Positions 8,798 to 17,256 of a DNA stretch of 64,000 nt are shown in pieces. This stretch comes from JBBQUN01 sp963717115 (GTDB lineage: Bacteria; Actinomycetota; Acidimicrobiia; Acidimicrobiales; SZUA-35): contig CAVQVO010000001.1 in the NCBI GenBank assembly GCA_963717115.1, positions 248,001 to 312,000 of the forward strand, given 5' to 3'. Below the pieces are notes generated by a model that did not search any database, was not told the origin of the DNA, and was given only the letters and a program-made list of their open reading frames with translations. The position numbers and the translations under genes were made by a program. Numbering within the stretch: the stretch's first letter is position 1; each line of letters opens with the position of its first letter.

Positions 8798-9477
8798 GAT
8801 GATTGGTTCTTTCTCGTTCGTGTTGCTCGGGTTGAGGGTTTGCTGCGTTCGATCCGCGTCGGTCGAACTCTTGGTACGGCGTGTGCCGATAGGGGAACCC
8901 CGGGTCGGAACCCGAGGTAGATCACGGTTGCGGCGACGACGCCGGCGGCGACCTGGGCGATGACCCAGGTGTCGATCACGGGTTGGGCGAGGACGTGGCG
9001 CCCGTACTGGAGCATCACCAGCACGCCGACCATGAGCAGGCCGGTGGCCCGTCCATCGATCGTCTGGGGTCGTGTACGGCGGAACACCAGGCCGAACAGG
9101 ACCCGCAGGACGACCACGATCGCCGTGGCCGCGGTGCTCATGGTCGTGATGTCGATGATCTGCCCGGCAGTGGCCAGGATCTCGATGTAGGGCAGGACGT
9201 AGAGCGCGGCCCGCAGCGAGATCGTGACGCCGAGGTAGTTGGCGATGGCGATCGAGCCGATCGCCTGCGTGAAGAACATGACGAGGGCGATGCCGAACAC
9301 CCCTTGCAGGTATTCGGTGTAGTCCTCCTCGGTCGGATCGACGGGGGCCGGAGGCTCTGCAGGCCGGCGGATCGACTCGTCCTCGGGTCTGGTCAGCCGG
9401 TACTGGACCGGTCGGTTGCGCCGCGCCGGGACGCCGGATGTGCCGGATGCACGATTCGACGTGGAGGCAGAGCGCAT
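8794..9477 (-). CDS. Multi-pass membrane protein of unknown function
   Basis: A 227-residue protein with a ~60-residue charged N-terminus, four or five hydrophobic segments between about residues 65 and 195, and a basic C-terminal tail rich in Arg, Lys and Thr. No catalytic motif is seen. The stop overlaps the start of the exported-protein gene, so it may be that protein's membrane partner. Signal peptidase motifs were looked for and not found. Confidence 0.6.
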   Translation of the reverse strand: MRSASTSNRASGTSGVPARRNRPVQYRLTRPEDESIRRPAEPPAPVDPTEEDYTEYLQGVFGIALVMFFTQAIGSIAIANYLGVTISLRAALYVLPYIEILATAGQIIDITTMSTAATAIVVVLRVLFGLVFRRTRPQTIDGRATGLLMVGVLVMLQYGRHVLAQPVIDTWVIAQVAAGVVAATVIYLGFRPGVPLSAHAVPRVRPTRIERSKPSTRATRTRKNQSS

Positions 9478-9627
9478 GTCCTAGCCATCGGCAGCACCCG
9501 AGTGGGCCTGATCAAACTCCGGAGGCTTCGGGTCAGATTGAGCCGTTCGGCCCATTCTGGATGGGGACGGATGCCCGATTGGGCGGCCCCTGCTGCACCG
9601 ATCCGACGCCGATTCCGACGTCGGTCG

Positions 9628-10617
9628 TCAGTCGTTGCGCCCGAGCACGAAGATCGCCGCCACGGCGGCGAGCGATGCCCCGAGGCTCATGACCGGTGGG
9701 GGAACCGCCGTTCGGTCGTCCGGCCCCCTTGGATTCGTGTCCCGGGTGGCCGGGTCGAGGTCCTCCCCCTCGTAGGTGGCGTTGACCTCGGCGCCGATGA
9801 TCACGGCGATGGCACACAGCTGGAAGAAGATGATGAGGGCGGCCACCGAGCCGAGCACGCCGTAGCTCGCAGGCATGGACCCCGCGAACCGGAAGTAGAG
9901 CGAGAACAAGAACGCGAAGAGCAGGAAGGCGACGGTCCCGGCGACGGCTCCCGGGTTGCGCCACGGCGTCTTGTGGGGCCGGTCGGGCCCGTAGCGGTAC
10001 AGGATCGTCAGCGCTCCGGCGAACAGTCCGGCCAGCAGGGGGAACCGGAGGATGTTGACGGCGACCTTGGTCGGCCCGGAGAGGCCGACCTCGTCCATCA
10101 CCGCCGGGAGGGCGCCCAGCAGGAACACGATGAGCGCGACGCCGACGATGGCCCCGGCGGTGAACAGGTAGGCCAACCCCCGCACCGTCCACCCCTTTCG
10201 CCCCTCCAAGGTGGCGTAGGCCATGCTCACCGACAGCATGAGCTTCTGGACCGCGCCCGACGCCGAGAACAGGGCCAGCACGATGCCGATCACGAGCGCC
10301 ACGGTGCCGCCGCCGCCCTTGGCGCTCGAGACGATCTCGTCGAGTTGGGTGCCGATCAGTTGGGCGGTGTTCTCGTCCATGCGTTCGGAGAGGCTGTCGA
10401 TCTGCCCGGCGATCTCGGCGGGATCGGTGACGATCCCATAGATCGTCACCAGGGCCACCAGGGTGGGGACCAGGGCCAGCACGCCGTAGAAGGCGATGCC
10501 GGCGCACATGATGACCACGTTGTGGGCCTTGATTCGCACCAGGAGGTGCTTGAGCGACGCGCGCCACGAGCGCCGAGCGTCGCCCTCGACGGTGGCGCTG
10601 CGGGACTCCCGCGTCAT
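9628..10617 (-). CDS. YihY/BrkB family inner-membrane protein
   Basis: A 329-residue protein with the YihY/BrkB (formerly 'ribonuclease BN') layout. It has a first helix with the family signature HNVVIMCAGIAFYGVLALVPTL-like segment near residue 35, followed by five more membrane helices. The signature 'GSMPASYGVLGSVAALIIFFQL' region lies near residue 230, and a soluble tail precedes a last hydrophobic stretch. Function in the family is unsettled (transport or membrane organisation). The start overlaps the stop of the small upstream gene (ATGA). Confidence 0.9.
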   Translation of the reverse strand: MTRESRSATVEGDARRSWRASLKHLLVRIKAHNVVIMCAGIAFYGVLALVPTLVALVTIYGIVTDPAEIAGQIDSLSERMDENTAQLIGTQLDEIVSSAKGGGGTVALVIGIVLALFSASGAVQKLMLSVSMAYATLEGRKGWTVRGLAYLFTAGAIVGVALIVFLLGALPAVMDEVGLSGPTKVAVNILRFPLLAGLFAGALTILYRYGPDRPHKTPWRNPGAVAGTVAFLLFAFLFSLYFRFAGSMPASYGVLGSVAALIIFFQLCAIAVIIGAEVNATYEGEDLDPATRDTNPRGPDDRTAVPPPVMSLGASLAAVAAIFVLGRND

Positions 10618-10799
10618 CGGGGATCGTCGACGTCGATGATGTGGGCGCCGGTTCGGTCACGGGCCTGGCGGCCATCGACCACCTTGACCCCTTTGGCTCG
10701 GAACTTGGGCTGCGGGAAGTTGAGGCGATCCACCACGACGGCGATCAGACCCAACACGAGTCCGCCGCCGGCGAGGAGGAAAACGGTCTGCTGGGTCAT
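10614..10799 (-). CDS. Small single-pass membrane protein
   Basis: A 61-residue peptide with one N-terminal membrane helix (TVFLLAGGGLVLGLIAVVV) and a charged cytoplasmic tail ending HIIDVDDPR. AAGGA lies upstream of the ATG, and the stop overlaps the YihY start. The pairing suggests a shared membrane role. The family is not recognised. Confidence 0.6.
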   Translation of the reverse strand: MTQQTVFLLAGGGLVLGLIAVVVDRLNFPQPKFRAKGVKVVDGRQARDRTGAHIIDVDDPR

Positions 10800-10837
10800 G
10801 GTGCTTGGTCCTTGGGTGTCGGAGGCGGTGGGGTGGG

Positions 10838-11716
10838 CTACAGGAGCGCTCCGGCCAGTTCACGCCAGGCCTGGGTGGGGAGGGCTCGGGGTTCGGACTG
10901 CAGGACCTGGACGCACACGTGGCTCGCACCGGCGTCGAGATGATCGCGCACCCGAGCCGCAATGGTATCGACGGTTCCCCACACGACGATGGCGTCGACC
11001 ACCCGGTCGGTGGCGGCGGTGAGTTCCTCCTCGGTGAAGCCCAGTCGCATCAGGTTGTTGGCGTAGTTCGGCAGCCCGAGATAGATCGCCATGTTCTTGC
11101 GGGCGATCTCGCGGGCGACCGTCGGATCGGTTTCGAGGACGACCATCTGCTCGGTGGCGACGATCTTGTCGGGGCCGACGGCCGCTCGGGCGATCGCCGT
11201 GTGCTCGACGGGAACGAAGTACGGATGGCAACCGTCGGCCTTCTCGGCGGAGAGCTCGAGCATCTTCGGGCCGAGCGCGGCGAGCACGCGACGGGGCGGT
11301 TCCGCCGGTTCGACACCGGCGAACATCGAGGCATCCATGCGTTCGAGGTATTCCCGCATCGTGGTGAGCGGCTTGGAGTAGTCGTGTTTGCGGACCCACT
11401 CGGTCAGCGTGTGGTGGCTGACGCCGAGGCCGAGCAGGAAGCGGCCGTCGTAGGCCTCGTTGAGGGTCTTGGAGGCGTTGGCGGTGGTCATGGCGTCGCG
11501 AGCCCAGATCGAGGCGATCCCGGTGGCGATCCGGAGCCGGTCGGTGGCCTCGAGCATCACGGCGGCCGAGACGAACGGATCCCTCGAGACCGTCTCGGGG
11601 ATCCACAGCGTCGGCCAACCCATGGCCTCCACCTCGGCGACGGTCTCGCGGACCACGCCACTGGGGTGTGCGTCGAGGACGCCCTGCCAGATACCAACCT
11701 GTCCGATGTCGATCAT
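10838..11716 (-). CDS. LLM-class F420-dependent oxidoreductase
   Basis: A 292-residue luciferase-like TIM-barrel enzyme. Supporting segments are the N-terminal VGIWQG strand, GWPTLWIPE, LRIATGIASIWARD, GRFLLGLGVSH and the C-terminal AGASHVCVQVL. These match the actinobacterial LLM subgroup that uses coenzyme F420 for hydride transfer; the substrate is unknown. The GNAT gene ends 10 bases before it on the same strand. A TAGGTT hexamer ending 7 nt before the ATG suggests it also has its own leaderless promoter. Confidence 0.9.
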   Translation of the reverse strand: MIDIGQVGIWQGVLDAHPSGVVRETVAEVEAMGWPTLWIPETVSRDPFVSAAVMLEATDRLRIATGIASIWARDAMTTANASKTLNEAYDGRFLLGLGVSHHTLTEWVRKHDYSKPLTTMREYLERMDASMFAGVEPAEPPRRVLAALGPKMLELSAEKADGCHPYFVPVEHTAIARAAVGPDKIVATEQMVVLETDPTVAREIARKNMAIYLGLPNYANNLMRLGFTEEELTAATDRVVDAIVVWGTVDTIAARVRDHLDAGASHVCVQVLQSEPRALPTQAWRELAGALL

Positions 11717-11723
11717 GGAGCCG

Positions 11724-11729
11724 AACCTA
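11724..11729 (-). promoter_or_regulatory. -10 hexamer for leaderless LLM gene
   Basis: TAGGTT (minus strand) ends 7 nt before the ATG at 11716 and overlaps the stop codon of the GNAT gene. Confidence 0.45.
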
Positions 11730-12734
11730 ATGGGGATCGGGTCGGGTCACCACCGGCGGATCGGCGACGCCCGTCGGGCGCCGCACGACGAGCATGACCG
11801 AATCCACCAGTGCGTCGGCCATGCGCTCCTTGTAGGGCATGTCCATGCCCAGGTCGTACGACGCGACGCCCTCCTCCGACAGTCGACGGATCTCGTGGGA
11901 CTGCAGGAGATGTCCCAGCGACAGTTCGGCGACGGGGCGGGCGTAGCTGATCTGCAGGCCCCGGTACCGACCCGAACGAACGCCCCCGAGCACGTAGCCG
12001 ACGTCGGTCCCCCCGATCGAGGCGAGCACCGCTCGGCAGCGCCCCGAACCCTGGAGCCGGTCGATCATCGTTCGATAGAAGGCACCCATCTCGGCCGCGG
12101 TGATGCCCTCGTCGCGCTGCCCCTTCCAGCTCGACTGCTCCACGGCGAGCATCCGTGCGAACAGGTCGCGCCGATCGTCGGCGATCTCGAACCGAACGCC
12201 GGCTGCGGCACCACGACGCTGAGCGTTGCCGAGGTTGCGGCGGAACTTGGCACTGCGGCGATCCAGCCAGGCCCTCGCTCCCGACGACAGGTCGATGACC
12301 CGCCGACCGATCCCGGCCTGCAGCCCGACGTCGCCCAATCGGGCCAACTCGGCGGCGATCGGCATGATGCGCTCCCGTCTCGGTGGTAGGCCGGGGATGG
12401 CGAGCGCGGACCACGTCGGATCGCCCTGGAGGCCCTCGGCGACGAGCCGGGCCGTTGCGGCCTGATCGGCGCCGAGCAGCGGGCACGCGAAGCCCCACAG
12501 CGGTTCGAGCCCGGCGATCAGCGTGGCCCCCTCGGCCGTGCGGTACCGGCCGAGCAGGGCCAGCCCCGTGCCGTCGCCGATCGTCAGCGGGACCGCCTCG
12601 GGCGCGAAGGCCCGATGGGCCGGGAGGATCCAGTCCGGCCCGGAACACCATCGGTCGATGTCGGGCGTGGCGTCGACGAAGGCCTCGATCTCGTCCGCGG
12701 ACGGGTGCAGCTCGGCGATGGACGGATCGGGCAC
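11727..12734 (-). CDS. GNAT-fold acyltransferase (CelD/BcsL-like)
   Basis: A 335-residue protein resembling the 'acetyltransferase involved in cellulose biosynthesis' (CelD/Mig-14-like) group, with a degenerate N-terminal half and a GNAT C-terminal half. Key segments are KFRRNLGNAQRR, VEQSSWKG, FYRTMIDRL and YDLGMDMPYKERMAD. The acceptor is unknown; in this group the enzymes often modify envelope glycans. GTG 12734 was chosen because the open frame upstream has no family-like sequence and a CACACT hexamer ends 6 nt before it. Confidence 0.78.
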   Translation of the reverse strand: MPDPSIAELHPSADEIEAFVDATPDIDRWCSGPDWILPAHRAFAPEAVPLTIGDGTGLALLGRYRTAEGATLIAGLEPLWGFACPLLGADQAATARLVAEGLQGDPTWSALAIPGLPPRRERIMPIAAELARLGDVGLQAGIGRRVIDLSSGARAWLDRRSAKFRRNLGNAQRRGAAAGVRFEIADDRRDLFARMLAVEQSSWKGQRDEGITAAEMGAFYRTMIDRLQGSGRCRAVLASIGGTDVGYVLGGVRSGRYRGLQISYARPVAELSLGHLLQSHEIRRLSEEGVASYDLGMDMPYKERMADALVDSVMLVVRRPTGVADPPVVTRPDPH

Positions 12735-12856
12735 CCGGGCAGTGTGGCCGAGCCGGCGAGCCGATGGGGATCCGGCGACCGACCCGGGCGGTCCCGACCG
12801 GCGCCTGGGCATTGGCTGGATGCCGACCGCTGTCGTTGGGTCGCTACCGTTGGCAG

Positions 12857-12994
12857 GTGGTCCAATCCGCCCCCGAACCGCCGGTCCCGTCGAGTCTCGA
12901 CGCGCTCGAGCCACTCGTCCGTCGCCTTCGGCCGGTGCCTCGTGACCTCCGACGTCGCCCGTGGGTCTCCGAGGTGATGGGTGGCCGACGGTGA
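12857..12994 (+). CDS. Small leaderless ORF coupled to the DUF6226-like gene
   Basis: A 45-residue basic peptide (C-terminus RRPWVSEVMGGRR). Support is positional: TACCGT ends exactly 6 nt before its GTG, the leaderless spacing seen elsewhere in this window. Its stop overlaps the next gene's start as GTGA. It could be a real small protein, a leader peptide, or the displaced N-terminus of the next gene if a base error lies between them. No homology is recognised. Confidence 0.4.
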   Translation: MVQSAPEPPVPSSLDALEPLVRRLRPVPRDLRRRPWVSEVMGGRR

Positions 12995-13644
12995 GTGACC
13001 GGACCGGTGCATCCGAGGCCGACCTGCCGGCGGCAGTCGATGCGGCCGATCGGTCGGCGTCGCGCGGTCTGGTGGGGTGGCCGGATCCGCATTCGGGCCG
13101 ATCACCGCTCGACGAAGAGTACTCCCGGCTGACCGATCCCGGACGGTGGAGGATCGTCGGGGTTCGGGCCGACGCGTGGCTGATGGCGCTCTCCGAGGCC
13201 GGTGTGGCAACCGTGAGGCGTAACGACGACGTCGACTGGGAAGGGCCGACCGGGCCCGTGATCTCGCGCTGCGACCGGGTGCTGCCCCGAGTGCCGGGTG
13301 CCCTGTCGCTGGTGATCGCCCGCTCCTGGCTCGGCGATGTCGACGACGCCGGTGTGGTGCTCGGGATCGGTGAGCCGGCCATCGAGATCGCCCGGTTCCC
13401 TGATTGTGGGTGCGATGCCTGCGACAGCGGTTCGCAGAACGAGATCGACACCCTCGACGCGCACCTCCTCGGGATCGTCTCCGGACGATTCCGACGGCTT
13501 TCCCGTCGGGACGAGGTGGTCATGACGATCGGTGACGGTGGCTGGAGCGCCTCGGGCCGTCGTCGTCCGCCTCGGGCCGAGGCCGTGTTGGCCGACCCGA
13601 GGGGGTGGGTCGAGCGGAGCGGTCCGAGCTGGTTCTCGACCTGA
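12991..13644 (+). CDS. DUF6226-like protein
   Basis: A 217-residue protein starting VSDRTGASEADL. It has DEEYSRLTDPGRWRIVGVRADAW in its first third and a cysteine-rich signature FPDCGCDACDSGS followed by an acidic NEIDTLDAHLLGIV helix. This combination resembles actinobacterial DUF6226 proteins; their function is unknown and the cysteines might bind a metal. GTG 12991 was chosen because it overlaps the upstream stop (GTGA). It is convergent with the D-aminoacylase gene. Confidence 0.65.
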   Translation: MSDRTGASEADLPAAVDAADRSASRGLVGWPDPHSGRSPLDEEYSRLTDPGRWRIVGVRADAWLMALSEAGVATVRRNDDVDWEGPTGPVISRCDRVLPRVPGALSLVIARSWLGDVDDAGVVLGIGEPAIEIARFPDCGCDACDSGSQNEIDTLDAHLLGIVSGRFRRLSRRDEVVMTIGDGGWSASGRRRPPRAEAVLADPRGWVERSGPSWFST

Positions 13645-13652
13645 TCCCGAGG

Positions 13653-15185
13653 TCAGCGGATGGCGGGCGTCGTCGAGCGCCGAACGACGCGGCCGGGTCG
13701 GGCCCCCGTGTGGCGGCCGTCGGTGACCACGGCGACGCCCGAGACCCAGACGTGATCGATGCCGGCGGGGGAGTGGTGCGGATCCTCGAAGGTGCCGCGG
13801 TCGATGATGGTCGCGGCGTCGAAGGCCACCAGGTCGGCGATGGCGCCGGGCCGGACGACGCCGCGGTCGTGGAGCCCGAAGACCGCGGCCGCACGTCCCG
13901 TCATCCGGTGAACGGCATCGGGCAACGACAGCAGGCCGAGATCGCGGCTGTAGTGGCCGAGGACACGGGCGAACGTGCCGTAGAGCCGGGGGTGGGGTCG
14001 CCCCTCCAGAGTGGGGAGGCCGTCGGACCCGATCATGATGCCCGGTGTGGCGAGAACCGTGCGGACATCGTCCTCGCTCATGCTGTGGATGATCACGTTG
14101 GTCCGCAGGTCGACCGCGACGACGTGTTCGGCGGCCGCCGCATCGTCGAGGCCGAGTTCCCCGCCGAGCTCGGCCAGCGATCGACCGTTCCACTCCGGCC
14201 GGGCCGGGCAGGCGGCGATCACGACGTCATGACCACGCAGCGTGGCCATCGCCCCATCGGGCGATCCGAAGGCGGCCTGCCCGACGAGCGCCGAGAGGAC
14301 CGTGCTCCCGGCCGTGTAGGGATACTGGTCGGCCGCCACCGGGTGGGCGGCGTCGTCGGCTCGGGCGATCAGGGCCAGGGCCTCGCCGACTCGCCCCCAG
14401 TTGGCCCGGCCGTTCGCCTTCAGATGACTGATCACCACGGGGGTCCCGGCCCGGCGCCCGATCTCGATGGCCTCGGCGATCGAGTCGAGGAGCCCGTCGC
14501 CCTCGTCGCGGATGTGGCTCGTGTAGAGGCCGCCGTACTCGGCGACGACCCGGGCCAGATCGACCAGTTCGTCGGTCTGGGCGTGGAGTCCGGGTGGGTA
14601 GATCAGCCCAGTCGACAACCCGAGGCATCCGGCCTCCATGCCCGCTCGGATCAGCGCATGGAGCTGGTCCCGCTGGGCCTCGGTCGGTGGTCCGACCTCG
14701 CCCCGCATGACTGCGGCCCGGAGGGTGCCGTGGCCCATCAGCGCCGCCACGTTGACCGAGGGCGGATGGGCCTCGAGGTGGGCGAGGTAGCCGGCGAATC
14801 CGTCCCACGGCGGGAGCTCGGACCCGGGATGGAACGACTGGGCGGTGATCGACGCCACGGGGTGCGGAGCTGCACCCATGCCACAGTTCCCGACGACGCA
14901 GGTCGTCACCCCACCCTCGATCTTGAAGCCCATCTCGGGATGGAGGACCACGGCGAAGTCATCGTGGGTATGGGTGTCGATGAAGCCGGGGGTGAGGGTT
15001 CGGCCCTCGAGATCGACCACGTTCGTCGCAGGGGTCGACCACGCCGGGTCGAGCCGGCCGGGCGTGGCGACGGCGAGGATCCGGTCGCCGCCGATGGCAA
15101 CGTCGGCCCGGCGGCCCGGTGCTCCGGTTCCGTCGATCAGCTCGGCCCCGCGCAGGATCACATCGGCAGTCTCGGCTCGGCTCAT
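13653..15185 (-). CDS. N-acyl-D-amino-acid deacylase (amidohydrolase family)
   Basis: A 510-residue amidohydrolase of the D-aminoacylase group. It starts with a urease-like beta domain (DVILRGAELIDGTG) and has the metal-binding HTHDD motif (residues ~70), the family signature VVGNCGMGAAP, EGDGLLDSIAEA, a VVISHLKANG metal-ligand segment and the typical end LHDRGVVRPGAIADLVAFD. These enzymes hydrolyse N-acyl-D-amino acids in a cytoplasmic zinc-dependent reaction. The gene stands alone. A TAGGGT hexamer lies 9 nt upstream of the ATG. Confidence 0.9.
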   Translation of the reverse strand: MSRAETADVILRGAELIDGTGAPGRRADVAIGGDRILAVATPGRLDPAWSTPATNVVDLEGRTLTPGFIDTHTHDDFAVVLHPEMGFKIEGGVTTCVVGNCGMGAAPHPVASITAQSFHPGSELPPWDGFAGYLAHLEAHPPSVNVAALMGHGTLRAAVMRGEVGPPTEAQRDQLHALIRAGMEAGCLGLSTGLIYPPGLHAQTDELVDLARVVAEYGGLYTSHIRDEGDGLLDSIAEAIEIGRRAGTPVVISHLKANGRANWGRVGEALALIARADDAAHPVAADQYPYTAGSTVLSALVGQAAFGSPDGAMATLRGHDVVIAACPARPEWNGRSLAELGGELGLDDAAAAEHVVAVDLRTNVIIHSMSEDDVRTVLATPGIMIGSDGLPTLEGRPHPRLYGTFARVLGHYSRDLGLLSLPDAVHRMTGRAAAVFGLHDRGVVRPGAIADLVAFDAATIIDRGTFEDPHHSPAGIDHVWVSGVAVVTDGRHTGARPGRVVRRSTTPAIR

Positions 15186-15924
15186 CGAGGGCCAACCCTA
15201 GGCCCCCGGAGCCGGTCGGGCCAGGAGGGCGAGCGGCGCGGGCACCGCTAGCGGGCCACCCCGGCGAGGCAGACTCGCCCGTCGGCCTGACGATGACCGA
15301 TATTCGAACAGTGTTTGTCCGATCAACATCGATGGCGTGTTTCCCGATCCCCAGGAGCCGCCGATGGGCACACGGGTTGGGACCGGTGGGCGACCCGGTG
15401 TGGCGGTCCGGTGGCCCGGGGACCCGACGGGCGCGGCCCGAACGTGGCGATCGGGGTACGGATCCCGATCTCCGAACACCGTTCGAATCACGAGGTCCCG
15501 GCCGATCGAGGGCGATCCGGTGACGACGGGGGCCGCGGGTCAGTCATCGGCCGAGGGGAGGAAACGCGGGGTGTCGGAGGGGTTGCCGTCTCGGCCGGAT
15601 GGAGCCGGCCCCCGCCATCCGGGCGGTTCCGCGGGGAGCGACCGAGTCGACGCCGCACGGGGTCGGTTCGGCCGGTCGGGTGTGGGCCGGGGCCGGGGCC
15701 GGCCGCGGCCGCCGACCCGGACGGTGACCCGAACCCACCAAGCGTGACCCTCGACGGGAGGTCGAGGGTTGAACAACGGCCTGCGGGTCGGCGGCGGCGG
15801 TCGTTCGACGCACCGAGCTCGCGAGCGCGACCGACACCCGGCGATCGTCGGCGTGGGGGTCCGCCGGACCGACCGGTTCGTCCCGGTACGATGGTCGAGG
15901 GACCGCCGAGAGAATCGCGTACTC
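15186..15924. other. Intergenic region, 739 bp
   Basis: No gene is supported here. It separates the divergent D-aminoacylase and glycosyltransferase genes. It holds one less GC-rich patch (15300-15340), a G/C-rich low-complexity stretch near 15680-15720, a hairpin at 15747-15769 and a TACGAT -10-like hexamer at 15887-15892 that may drive the glycosyltransferase. Confidence 0.6.
15747..15769. terminator. Hairpin upstream of glycosyltransferase
   Basis: A 9-bp stem (ACCCTCGAC/GTCGAGGGT) with a 5-nt loop and no T run. It may be a terminator or a 5' regulatory hairpin. Confidence 0.35.
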
Positions 15925-17202
15925 GTGATCGACGACGACAACGAACAACCGACGCTGGCGCCCATCGGTCCCGATGACGACCCCTCGTCCGACGATCGCC
16001 GGTCGGGTCGGGTGTCGAGACGTCGTGACGACCTCGACGCCATCGGTTCGAGCCTCGTGGACGCACTCGTGGAGCCCGTGGTGTCGGTGGTCCTTCCGAC
16101 CTACAACGAAGGCGGCAACATCGTGTCGATGTTGCAGCGGCTCGATGCGGCCCTGGCCGAGATCCCCCACGAGCTGATCGTCGTCGACGACGACAGCCCC
16201 GACGGCACCTGGCGCCTCGCGCAGGAATACGGCGCCGACCACCCCGGGGTCCACGTGATCCGGCGCAGCGCCGAGCGGGGTCTGAGCTCGGCGGTGCTCA
16301 CCGGGATGCGGGCCGGGCGGGGTGGCGTCCTGGCGGTGATCGACGCCGACGGCCAACACGACGAGCGGATCCTGCCCGAGATGATCGAGCGGGTGCTGGG
16401 CGGCGCCGACCTGTGTGTCGGGAGCCGGGCCGTCGAGGGCGGCGGCTACGGAGAGTGGTCGAGGATGCGTCGGTTCGCCAGCTGGACGGCGACCTCGATG
16501 GCCCAGGTGCTCCTGGGGATCCACGCCACCGACCCGATGAGCGGCTTCTTCGTGGTCTCCCGGGCCCACTACGAACGGCTGGAAGGCCGGGTCAATCCTC
16601 GGGGCTTCAAGATCCTGCTCGAGTTCCTGAGCCGGTCCGACCCCGCAACCGAGGAAGTCGGCTACGTGTTCCGCAATCGCGAACACGGTGAGACCAAGTT
16701 GTCGGGGTCGGTCGTTCTCGCCTATCTGCTGGCACTGATCGAGCTGCGGTTCGGGCTGGTCGTCTCGGCCCAGTTCGTCCGGTACGCGCTCGTCGGGTCG
16801 CTCGGCCTGGTGGTCAACCTGGTCACGTTCCTGGTGGCGACGGCGCTCGGGGCCGGGTCGATCCTCGCCGTGGTCCTCGGGATCCAGGCCTCGATCGTGT
16901 TCAACTTCACCGGGCACAACCGCTTCTCGTTCACGCCGACCACCTATCGCGGCATCCGGGCGCTGGGGGGCCTCGCGGTCTATCAGTTCTTCAGCTTCTA
17001 CGGGCTCTTCGTCCAGGCCGCCGTCTTCTTCGCCATCAAGGATCCGATCGCCGAGCGGGTCGACGGAACCCTGCTCGCCGGGGGCATCGCGAACGCCATC
17101 GCCGTCGCCATGGCAGCCGGTGCCAACTACCTGATGCACGAGCGCTTCACCTGGGGTCGGTTGGGGCTCGAACTGGCCCGACCCCGACGGGCCGAGGACT
17201 GA
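15925..17202 (+). CDS. GT2 polyprenyl-phosphate sugar transferase with C-terminal GtrA domain
   Basis: A 425-residue protein. Residues ~55-280 form a GT2 domain like dolichol-phosphate mannosyltransferase: VVSVVLPTYNEGGN, VVDDDSPDGT, VIDADGQHDE (metal-binding Asp pair) and SGFFVVSR. Residues ~285-410 hold a GtrA-like four-helix membrane domain (FVRYALVGSLGLVVNLV ... FTGHNRFSF). Such fusions make polyprenyl-phosphate sugars and present or flip them for glycan or protein glycosylation. GTG 15925 was chosen with GAGAG about 10 nt upstream; the open frame before it is low-complexity. It lies 54 bp ahead of the giant surface protein on the same strand, so it might glycosylate that protein (inference). 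Confidence 0.85.
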   Translation: MIDDDNEQPTLAPIGPDDDPSSDDRRSGRVSRRRDDLDAIGSSLVDALVEPVVSVVLPTYNEGGNIVSMLQRLDAALAEIPHELIVVDDDSPDGTWRLAQEYGADHPGVHVIRRSAERGLSSAVLTGMRAGRGGVLAVIDADGQHDERILPEMIERVLGGADLCVGSRAVEGGGYGEWSRMRRFASWTATSMAQVLLGIHATDPMSGFFVVSRAHYERLEGRVNPRGFKILLEFLSRSDPATEEVGYVFRNREHGETKLSGSVVLAYLLALIELRFGLVVSAQFVRYALVGSLGLVVNLVTFLVATALGAGSILAVVLGIQASIVFNFTGHNRFSFTPTTYRGIRALGGLAVYQFFSFYGLFVQAAVFFAIKDPIAERVDGTLLAGGIANAIAVAMAAGANYLMHERFTWGRLGLELARPRRAED

Positions 17203-17256
17203 CCACACCCCTCGATTTCGCGCCAACCGCTCAGTCTCGGACGCCGACGCGCCGAT

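Noticed and set aside
15303..15321. TCGAACAGTGTTTGTCC resembling a LexA box.
   Set aside because: The half-sites are one base too close compared with CGAAC-N4-GTTCG and no SOS-type gene follows.
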